Position numbers and translations under genes: made by a program
Shown: one piece after another, positions 55,990 to 64,000 of the stretch
Layout of the letters: each line of letters begins with the position of its first letter
Numbering within the stretch: position 1 is the stretch's first letter
Source of the DNA: Gonatopus flavifemur
Taxonomy: Eukaryota; Arthropoda; Insecta; Hymenoptera; Dryinidae
NCBI GenBank assembly: GCA_018340375.1
Contig: JAFFJZ010000004.1
Location: 43,750,001 to 43,814,000 of the forward strand
Direction of reading: 5' to 3'
DNA: 64,000 nt
The notes under the pieces: model-generated
What the model was told of the DNA's origin: nothing
Databases searched by the model: none
Seen by the model: only the letters and a program-made list of their open reading frames with translations

Positions 55990-56123
55990 TCCTCTCCCAT
56001 GGAGCGGAAAAGCGCAACGCGGAACGACCAAGATTGATTGATTCCTAGGTATTCTCGAATAAAACTAGGAATCTACCAATCTTGGTCGTTCCGCGTTGCG
56101 CTTTTCCGCTCCATGGGAGAGAG
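55990..56123. mobile_element. GC-rich hairpin element b with 9-bp duplication
   Basis: Arms of about 60 bp (CCCATGGAGCGGAAAAGCGC; CAACGCGGAACGACCAAGAT) around an AT-rich loop. GCCTCAAGC occurs on both sides (55981-55989 and 56124-56132), a probable 9-bp target duplication. It lies immediately next to element a and shares AGC/GCGGAA motifs with it. Confidence 0.8.
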
Positions 56124-56159
56124 GCCTCAAGCATCAGTGTCAACTTTGGAAGGAAAGAG

Positions 56160-56480
56160 AAGAACTGTATGACCTCTTGTTCTTTCTAATGTTGACGCTT
56201 GATTCTGAAGCTGCCATGAAATTGTACCTTAAAGGACCTATTTTATGGCAGCTTTCGCGTCGAGCGGTAACATTGGAACAAACGAGAGGTCACACAGTTC
56301 CTCTTTTTTCTTCCAATGTTAACGCTTGACGCGAAAGCTGCCATGAAATGGTACCTTGAAGGTCCCATTTCATGGCAGCTTTCGCGTCGATTAACATTGG
56401 AGGAAAGGAGAGGTCACACGGTTCGTCTTTTTTCTTCCAATGATAACGCTCGACGTGGAAGCTGCCATGAAATGGGTCCT
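56160..56480. repeat. Tandem array of a 124-127-bp palindromic unit
   Basis: AATGTTAACGCTTGACGCG or variants starts units at about 56186, 56313 and 56437 (steps 127 and 124). Each unit is itself an inverted repeat: AGCTGCCATGAAAT pairs with ATTTCATGGCAGCT, and TTCCAATGTTAACG with a complement further on, linked by a GAGAGGTCACAC spacer. Confidence 0.8.
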
Positions 56481-56630
56481 CAGGGTTTTGGAACATCAGT
56501 CTTCTCTCATAAGCTTCGTTCGTTCGAGGGTGTTCTCAGTTGCCCCAACGTGCTCCAAGTATTTTTGATTGGCTCTTCTAGTTATAAAAATGAAATGATT
56601 GGTTTGGTGCAAGTTGGGACATCTTGGAAC

Positions 56631-56878
56631 GGTGGGCCCCCAATACATCGAATCCTCACTTCATCGAATGCTCATTGTGCCGAAAATTCATATGCCAAAC
56701 GCTGATAGACCGAAAGATCTTTGTGCCGAAAGTATTTGATTGGAGGAAAAGGACGATTTCTTGTGGATTCTACAGGACTGACGGATCTGATTGGTTTCGG
56801 CATAATGAACTTTCGGTCTATCAGCGTTCGGAATGTGGATTTTCGGTACAATGAGCATTCGGTGTATTGGAGGCCTAC
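56631..56878. mobile_element. CCGAA-motif foldback, second copy
   Basis: GGTGGGCCCCCAATACATCG and TGTATTGGAGGCCTACC ends, with arms containing TCATTGTGCCGAAA, CGCTGATAGACCGAAAG and related units in the same order as 54866-55140. No clear target duplication. Confidence 0.75.
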
Positions 56879-57354
56879 CCTTTCTGGATACCACGCGTTT
56901 AAGGAGATACCAGCAACAATATCGAATCTCTCGTTCTATCATATACGTGTGTCCTTTTCTATCTAACATGCTCTGTCGGTAAACGCTGGTAACCCCCTCA
57001 AGTATGCAGTTCGAATACTTCATTGGACAAATTGAAATTTTGCAATGAAAAAAAAAAAACGAGTTTAAAAAAGATATCCTTGAAATCATGATTTCAGTAA
57101 AATTTTTCAGATCTTTCCCTAGAATAGACGATGTGGAGATAACGTCATGGCAATATAAATCCATACAATTTAATGATTTTCTGCTCGGGCGATTTGTCTG
57201 AATAATGAATTTCACTGCCATATCTTCGAGAAAACAAAAACATAAAAACGGACATTTTGATGTTCTACGAACATTTGTGAAAGATTTGAGGTTCTATGAT
57301 TGTTTGAGGAACGTTGAAATGTCCGTTTTACGTTCCTATTCTCTTGAGAGTATA
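56879..57354. other. Noncoding, with a small inverted repeat
   Basis: No gene recognised. AAAACGGACATTTTGATGTTC (about 57242) pairs imperfectly with GAACGTTGAAATGTCCGTTTT, ending near 57340. Confidence 0.5.
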
Positions 57355-58714
57355 CAGGGTGTCCCAGAATTCGCGGACCGGATTTCAAAGGTATATTCTG
57401 CAGTCGAAATGCAATAATCTCCTGTTTGCATACATTTCTTTGACGCTTAGTTTTGGAGATACGACGTAGGGTGTCCACATTCTGGAAAGTCAGGGAAATT
57501 AGAATTGGTCAGGGGATGTCAGGGAAATGAATAAAAAATCTGGAAAGTCAAAGAAATTCAGTAGAAGTAGAAAAAAATTCATTTTAAACAATTTTTCAAA
57601 TGTCATTCATGTATGGAAAATACATTTTTGAATTTTCATTGCGCGTTATTCAATATCTATTCTTTTTGAGGAAGTTCTGAATCGATTGTATATCCCAAAT
57701 TCAGTTCATAACCATCAATGTTTATTCAAATATAACTCTAGAATAAGTTGTTTACTCTAATATGACCCTAATAGAATTTGATTCAACCGAAATAAAATAT
57801 TTACTCCAATGAGATAGAATATCATTCATGTCAAATAAAATTCATTCCTTATCTAATCTTATTCGATGGAATATTTCTACAGTGCATAATTGAATAAATC
57901 ATTTTTTTAGCTTGCAAGACAATTTTCCTACCCCTCTTCCTGGAATTTTCCTAAAAATGTCCTTAGACGTTTTCCTGGGCTCTTTCTAGACAATTCCGTT
58001 GATTTTTCCTTAGATGAAATCTACGAATTTTTGCCAAGAACGACAAATATATAAACTCCAAAGTGTTTCATTTGGAATGAACAGTTTTTTTCGTGGACGC
58101 ATGATAATTTTGTTTCTGCAGACGGACAAAAAGCTTCCCTCTGACGAGGGAGCAAAAACAATTCTGATTCTGAATTTCTTTTTAATTTCGTATTTCTTCG
58201 ATTTGAGAAGGATGTATTTTCAACTCATTCATGCCCACAGCGAAACTGATTGACCTACAAGAGATACCTATTGGAGATAGGATATCTAGTTGGGGGATAA
58301 ATATCAGTGGAAAAGAGAATTTTTACAATCTGTTTCAACAATTATTGTTCAAAAAATTTGTTGGAAATAACAATTCACGTGAATGAAATGCCCGGAATCT
58401 TATTGTACGAAAAATTTCATGTGAGGATCGATGGTTTGCAAAATTTTCACTCATCGCGATTGTTGTAAATAAGAATTATGTACAATTTCGAATTATCCAT
58501 AACCTTCGCTGCCCACGGTAAATTTGCTTAGGCTACGAATAAATCAACCCATGGGGAATAAGATATCTAGTTGGGAGATTAAGATCCACAGGAGAAAAAA
58601 TTTTGTGCAATCTACTTGAACAATTATTTAAGAAATTTTTGGTATATAACAATTTACGTAAATAAAATGTGTTTAAAATCTGCAGATCCTAATAATAATA
58701 TTTAAGTTAAGATT

Positions 58715-58820
58715 CCATGCTGGCGTTTTTGACGCAGCGATCATTGTATAAAATGCCGCCGCGTCAAAAACGCCATTGTATAAAATGACGCCGCCGCGAC
58801 AAAAAAGCCAGCATGAAATC
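58715..58820. repeat. Short palindrome with GCCGCGTC motif
   Basis: CATGCTGGCGTTTTTGACGC pairs imperfectly with GCCGCGACAAAAAAGCCAGCATG over about 100 bp. Confidence 0.65.
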
Positions 58821-59192
58821 CACTGATCTGTGATATACACTGCACGGAAAAAAAGATGATGTTGGATTTACAACATTTCGTTCGATCACCATAGAAACCC
58901 CTAATATTTCTATGGTGATCGAACGAAACATTGTAAATCCAACATCATCTTTTTTTCCGTGTGGATAGTGGATAGCATAGCTTTTGCGTATGCGAGTTGG
59001 TTCCCATCAGAGCGCCGCCATGATGTGGCAATTCCACCGTTTTTCCAATCAACAACCGCGCGGAATTGGTGAGTTCTATCGGACTTGACAAGATGACTGT
59101 CATGAAAGGGCACTTCCACCGGGATATGAAGCCTTCTAATCGGAACACGTTCGGCGAGCTATCCACTATCCAGTGTATATTACAGATCAGTG
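58821..59192. mobile_element. Small element with 22-bp ends holding a 119-bp hairpin
   Basis: CACTGATCTGTGATATACAC and its near-complement form the ends; the same end motif occurs in the foldback at 53957-55274. Within it, 58843-58961 is an almost perfect hairpin (CACGGAAAAAAAGATGATG; GTTCGATCACCATAGAAA) with a loop of about 10 bp. Confidence 0.75.
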
Positions 59193-60094
59193 ATGAAATC
59201 TCAGCTTTAGTGACAGCCAAACAAAACAATTGACGTTTGGGTGATTTTAGATCACCGCAAATACTATCACTAGAAATCTATTGTTCCCGCAGAGGTTGAA
59301 CGCACGGCAGCAATCGTTTTGTATGGGAAATTTCATGTAAGGTTCGATGGTTCACAAAATCTTTACTCATCGCAAGCGTTGCCGTTGAAAATTATAAACA
59401 ATTCCGAATTATCCATATCTCATGGGGCCCACGGAGAATCTGCTCGGGCCACAAAAAAATTAATCATTGGCAATAGGATATCTAATTCGGGGATGAACAT
59501 CCATAGAAGAAAAGATTTTTACAATTTGTTTGAATAATTACTGTCTGGAAAATTTGTTAGAAACACCAATTTATGTGGGGAAAAAATCTCGGAATTCTGT
59601 GGATGTTCATCCCTCAACTAGATATCTTATTCCCAAACTTTATTTTTTTATGGCCAGAGCGGATTCGCCGTGCGCTATAGTTCCGGAACTATCCATGGTA
59701 AAACAGTTGAATTTTTTTCTACAGTTCCGCTGTTTTCCAACATAGTGAATGGTGTTGAGCTCAAGTAAGTAGCACACAGGGCCTTTGAATGATTTGGATT
59801 TGAAACAAAATCTAAACATGCTCCTATCTCCGAAACTAAGCGTCGAAAACATTTTTTTCAAACGGAAATTTATTGCATTTTGGCTGGAGAGTACACCTGT
59901 GAAATCCGGTCCGCGAGTCCTGAGACACCCTGTATACAACTTTGAATTCACTTCTCTTGGGCATACAACCATCCCAAACTTTTGGCCGACAATGTATGTC
60001 ATATTATCTAAAAGCGTGCATTGAAGTAAAATTGGAAATACAATTCATTTTTTTATGTGAAACAACGCTTTGAGAAATTGAATATTGCTTCCAG

Positions 60095-60312
60095 GTACTC
60101 CATGGGTTGAAATTACACGCAAACGTTGGGCTGAAGGAGAGAGAAACATCATAATGAAATATTTCGAATCCTATATAGAACCTGATAGCCATACTTTCCC
60201 ATCACTGAAGAGAATACAACAAGTGATCGACAAACATCGGATATTACAATGTCGCACTGCAAAGAGTATCAAAACATGGTTGAGCAATGAAAAGAAGAAG
60301 ATTTCGAAGTAA
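60095..60312 (+). CDS. Possible last exon: SANT/Myb-like C-terminal domain
   Basis: A good 3' splice site (TTGCTTCCAG at 60085-60094) precedes an open frame that starts in phase and ends TAA 60310-60312. It encodes about 72 residues, including TRKRWAEGERNIIMKYFESY, a Pro-Ser-Leu-Lys loop and SIKTWLSNEKKK. The spacing of Trp, Glu, Tyr-Phe, Ile and the final Trp/Asn recalls a C-terminal helical domain (Trp-x3-Glu...Val-x2-Tyr/His-x2...Lys-x-Trp/Tyr-x-x-Asn) that I recall from many uncharacterised animal proteins. No upstream exon is identified, and the preceding 2.6 kb is transposon. It may be an exon of a host gene, a gene fragment, or part of another mobile element. Confidence 0.4.
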
Positions 60313-60405
60313 TATTTGCAATTATCACCCCGTATTTCATTTTTTATTCATTTTAATTTTAATATTTTACGCTGTAACTCATCTATATACAATCAATCTA
60401 TAAAA

Positions 60406-60633
60406 GGAGGTAGGGGATACTGAGGTGAGATGTAACAGAGATGACTTTAAACGAGCGTTCGTAACTCGCAACATGCCACTGTCAGCGATTTGGCAACATC
60501 GCATTTCTACTACTGGAGACTCCCAAAAAAATCATCGAATTGCCAAATCGCTGACGGTTGTATGCGACGAGTTACGGGCGCTTGTTTTCAACTTGCTTTT
60601 GTTCCATTTCACCTTGGTCTCCCCTACTTTCTT
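60406..60633. mobile_element. Hairpin MITE, ~230 bp
   Basis: GTAGGGGATACTGAGGTGA at the left pairs with TCACCTTGGTCTCCCCTAC at the right. The inner block GTCAGCGATTTGGCAA pairs perfectly with TTGCCAAATCGCTGAC. Confidence 0.8.
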
Positions 60634-61654
60634 CCAATAAAAATCCTATAATTTGAGCTGGACGCAATCTTTCATGTGGAAATAAAAACTGACTAACTTT
60701 GTTGAATTCTGAAAATCTCTGAAAAATCTAATATTTTTGGAACATTCTGTATAGACTTTTCTCAGACTTTATCAATTTTTTCATTTTTCCTCAGACAATA
60801 GGAACAAAATTGCGCTCCGAAAACATTCTGATAAAATGTTGAGAAATTTCCGGAATTCTTATAATATTCGAATATAGCATGTGAATGTTTTTGTCGGGTT
60901 TAAAATTTCTTAGTATTCAGAAAAATCTCAGAAATTCATCAGTATTCTTCATAATTTTTCTAACCGCAACTCCGTTCCCACTCTTCGAAAAAAAAACAAA
61001 TGAAGAACCTGTGATAAACTCTGAAAAAAATTTGTACAGAATGGTCCAAAAATATTTGATTTCCCAGAGATTTTCCGAGTTTGCCAGAGTTTTTGCAGAG
61101 AAAATCTGAGATATTTCAGAGGTTTTCATGCCTATTTCAGCGAAATATTCCCGTACGGGCTCACAGTCACTAATTATATACTCATTATATGATTCTATCA
61201 CACTTCATTGTGCATATTATAACATTAATTAAGTAAGCAGAAAAGTCTCCTATTGTTCACAGTACTAGATAGATAGATGGATAATTCATTTGCAATAAAA
61301 CATAATATGGTATTTTGGACTGGTGATTCCGTGTTGCGAACAGTACTCTTTCCAAAAATTCCGTAGCGTCAATTCTGGTAAGCATATTCATGAATTGAAT
61401 GAGTCAGTTATTTTCTGCGCCGCACGCTGGATCTTGGTGTAACGAATAATTAGTTGTCGAGTGATGATTCCTTGGAGGCTTCCGAAGTAATTGATCCTAT
61501 CCCTTTTCAACCAATCAAAGAGCTGGAAAAGTAATCCGGATCACTTGGATCAACTACTTTGGAATGATTCCCAGTTTGATTCGAAGATATCTAGGAATCA
61601 AAAAATCTGAGGCTGACCTTCCATGGACCGGAATTCGTTCTGGCTGAATGGCTT
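60634..61654. other. No gene recognised
   Basis: AT-rich, with many GAAAAATCTCAGA-like degenerate repeats between about 60700 and 61120. No coding region, RNA gene or clear element. Confidence 0.45.
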
Positions 61655-62036
61655 TAAGGGCACTCAAGCATCAGGAAAAGCAAGGAAGATTTTGCGCCAA
61701 CTTTTTTCTTAAATTATGCTTTCGACGAAAATTTTCAGTGCATAATAATAAAATACACGACCAGGATTAGACTCTGAACATTAATTACAGTGTTTACTGA
61801 TTTTCTGGTAAGTATAAAAAGATTTCAAAATCAATAACCTCTAACTGTGAAAAAAATGAAATAATTACGTTTCCCAATATCTACAAATCATAAAGGAACT
61901 CAAATTGATATTTAGAGTCGAATCTTGGGTATGGATTCAATTATTATGTATTTAAAATTCCAATTCATCAAGTAATTCACGAAAAAAGTTGGCGCAAAAT
62001 TTTAATCGCTTCTTCTGATGTTTCAGTGCCTTTATG
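61655..62036. mobile_element. Imperfect foldback, ~370 bp
   Basis: TTTTGCGCCAACTTTTTTC (about 61690) pairs with GAAAAAAGTTGGCGCAAAA (about 61980). The outer ends GGCACTCAAGCATCAGGAA and CTTCTGATGTTTCAGTGCC also pair imperfectly. Confidence 0.7.
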
Positions 62037-63263
62037 GGGTTACCTAGCGCGTTAGTTAAAAAAGCACAAGTGTATATAATAGGAAGAGAGGTTTGATATC
62101 GCAACTGGAATCGCCTCAAGGGGGGGGGGGGGTTTAGTACAAAAAAACACACTGATTTTGCGAATTTTTTTTCAAAAAAACGGTTGGAGTAAATTCATTG
62201 AAACCTTTTATTCAATTCATTGAAATCATGTTGGTTCAGCAGAGTCATTTCTTCCAGTGTGTATATACACACCGGCAGTTATAAGCTTCGCAATGTCAAC
62301 GAGAGAGCGCGCACACTTCGGAAATCATGCTAGTTGGACAGTTGGACCGATAAACTCTAGCAGGATATAAAAGATGGTAGCGCGGCATACCAGAGTACAG
62401 TTTTGCCATAATTATATCCTCCAGCAAGAGGAAGCTGTCAGAGAAACTCTCCGATAACGGTTATTCTTGCAAAACCGTTTTGAGTGAATGTCAACATACT
62501 TGAAAAATTAGAACGCATTGTTTTGAAATATATTGAACACTTAGGTTGAATTGAATGGTTATTAGTTGAATTGTGATGATTTCCTTCCAAATGTTGTGCC
62601 AAAATTCAGCGGAATTCAACGAAAAAATGATAGTATCTAACAATTTGCTTTTATTGGGGAACGGGTAAAATTTCTTGAAAAATCACATCGAAATTTGTCC
62701 AACATTGTGTTCAATTTTGTTGAAACCTTTGTACGAATCAGTTGGTAAGATTCACCAGAACATACGAATTTCAATAAAATTGAACATACATTTTCCGCCA
62801 GGGTAAGACCTGATCGAATAACATATAAAAGTTTGAGGTCGGACCTCAAATTGTCAAAATGTCCCCGAACTATACATCAGAGGATAAGTTTGGACCTCAA
62901 ACTATTGGAATAATATATCCTTTTTTATTGAGAGGAAATCTTACTACGTGAGACTCATTACCTGAAGTCGTGGAGTGGGCTGATGTTCATTTTGTACAGT
63001 ATGGATGAATATCGATTACATTCAAGTTTCAGATAGTTATTTTAGGCCTGAAGGACTACTTAATCCAATATTCAAAGAGCATTGAATCCTTCAATTTCGA
63101 TTAAAGGGTGTGGTACTAGTAGGAGACACCCGATACATAGATAAGTAGAGTTACTCATCATATTCCTGTTTTAGACTACAGATTCAACATGATTTCTGGT
63201 TTTTATTACTCTAATACTGCCCAATTGAGAACTGAATTCAGTGTTTAGGTTGTTTTCATCAAT
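62037..63263 (+). promoter_or_regulatory. Noncoding region with a TATA/initiator pair (62366-62402) and a 19-bp palindrome
   Basis: TATAAAAG lies at 62366-62373, with an initiator-like TACAGTT at 62396-62402, about 31-33 bp downstream. A GC-richer stretch (GAGAGAGCGCGCACAC) lies just upstream. This is a plausible polymerase II core promoter, but I see no long ORF within 800 bp. TTTGAGGTCGGACCTCAAA at 62832-62850 is a perfect palindrome built from the AGGTC motif of the satellite. A C/G run of about 11 lies near 62120. Confidence 0.4.
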
Positions 63264-63500
63264 TTGAATGATTTTAGCATGGCAATCACATCAATAGGTC
63301 TCAATACGCAAAGTTTTCACTCCAAACAAATGATTTCCAGTATTATAAAATTAATTTTTGCTTCTATTATGCTTTTGGCTAGTTTCGTAGAGTCAAATGT
63401 CTTTATTAATCATACTCAATACAAGAGATTCAGTGAAATTCTTGGTTTTTCCTATATTGTAGGTAGTATTATAGACAAAAAATTCAGATGGATCTGTTGA
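63264..63500 (+). CDS. Possible secreted-protein exon (uncertain)
   Basis: 78-codon ORF. From the internal Met at about 63330 it reads MISSIIKLIFASIMLLASFV, a good signal-peptide core, followed by ESNVFINHTQYKRFSEILGF with an N-linked glycosylation motif (NHT). GTAGGTAGT at about 63461 could be a 5' splice site, in which case the rest lies beyond. It is downstream of the TATA/initiator pair at 62366. The evidence is weak: AT-rich DNA often yields short hydrophobic ORFs. No family recognised. Confidence 0.25.
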   Translation: MNDFSMAITSIGLNTQSFHSKQMISSIIKLIFASIMLLASFVESNVFINHTQYKRFSEILGFSYIVGSIIDKKFRWIC

Positions 63501-64000
63501 AAAATTTTGTTTTTATCGTTTACACTTGAAAATAATTATATGAATACAAATGACCCATATGATATGATGAACATCAATAAACTAGACTGCATCCCAATAA
63601 ACCGTTGGGTGGGCACGATTTTTTTCGTAGCATAAGAATGAAATACTCTTGTGTTAGAATTACTTTATACTATCATTATGTCAGAGCATGTCTGTACAAT
63701 AGGTCAGCATGAAACTTGGATTTTGGCAGGGGGTTATATATCCTTTACGGCTTTGTCAATCATTTTTTACGGGAGAAGCATCGAAATAATGAATTCCATT
63801 GTTTTTACATAATCTTTATTAACATTTAAATGAGCTTCACTAAGTTTTTAAGACAAAATATATAATACAATCAAAGTTATTGTGGTCGACAAGAAGACAT
63901 CAAGTGCAGGAGGTGCTCAACGGTGACCAAGATTGTGACTGTTCTGCTTATCTGAAATAAATCAAACAAACGGCATCTTCATCCTCACATTCAAGACTAA
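63501..64000. other. No feature recognised
   Basis: AT-rich to about 63870, then slightly more GC-rich to the window edge. No ORF or RNA gene that I can support. Confidence 0.4.

Larger units (their letters stand above)
57355..59932. mobile_element. 2.6-kb mariner-ended element without transposase
   Basis: CAGGGTGTCCCAGAATTCGC at the left pairs with an imperfect complement ending CACCCTG, flanked by TA at 57353-57354 and 59933-59934. The arms are about 115 bp (CGCGGACCGGATTTCA and GACGCTTAGTTT blocks). Inside are three or more diverged direct repeats of about 280-300 bp anchored on GATATCTAGTTGGGGGAT-like sequence (about 58283, 58567 and 59488), and an inserted foldback at 58821-59192. No transposase ORF. 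The right end is related to 29251-29794. Confidence 0.7.

Overview
The window is eukaryotic, almost certainly from an insect or other arthropod. It is AT-rich and intron-poor, and nearly everything recognisable is a mobile element or a tandem repeat. The transposon set (Maverick/Polinton, long-TIR Tc1/mariner, piggyBac, Ty3/gypsy, many foldback MITEs) suits an arthropod heterochromatic or gene-poor region. I cannot name the order; Hymenoptera or Hemiptera would fit. No complete host gene is supported. There are two weak host-gene exon candidates, at 60095-60312 and about 63264-63500.

Layout. 1-8480 (+) is a Maverick/Polinton fragment holding an integrase and a virion module: a small hydrophobic protein (3' end only), a conserved unknown protein, the integrase, a minor capsid (penton-like) protein, a basic virion protein, an intact major capsid protein, an uncharacterised conserved protein split by a mariner element, and an adenain-like protease. 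No DNA polymerase B or packaging ATPase is present here. 8481-12101 has only simple repeats. 12102-18286 carries two decayed mariner elements with very long inverted repeats. 18301-30795 holds foldback elements, MITEs and a piggyBac-type MITE; a three-level nest lies at 25764-26755, and a foldback element with tandem-repeat arms at 26995-28542.

30796-45338 (read on the minus strand) is a decayed Ty3/gypsy element: SAP-like gag, zinc knuckle, protease, RT-RNase H, integrase, a proline-rich ORF after pol, a polypurine tract and one LTR. A 4.3-kb composite insertion in its protease region holds a mirror-image 142-bp satellite, a piggyBac transposase pseudogene and a 120-bp minisatellite. 46052-48073 is a second, better preserved copy of the mariner that split the Polinton gene.

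48790-55610 is a 420-bp satellite, partly organised as an 840-bp dimer and interrupted by foldback elements. 55829-56878 is a cluster of foldback hairpins. 57355-59932 is a mariner-ended element with internal repeats. The last 4 kb has short inverted repeats, a TATA/initiator pair and a possible secreted-protein exon.

A recurring pattern is that broken coding regions often keep one reading frame over hundreds of codons and are interrupted by isolated stop codons. Several of these lesions are explained by G-to-A changes in the sense strand. The parts do not form one working pathway: the window records successive insertions, whose relative order can be read from the nesting.
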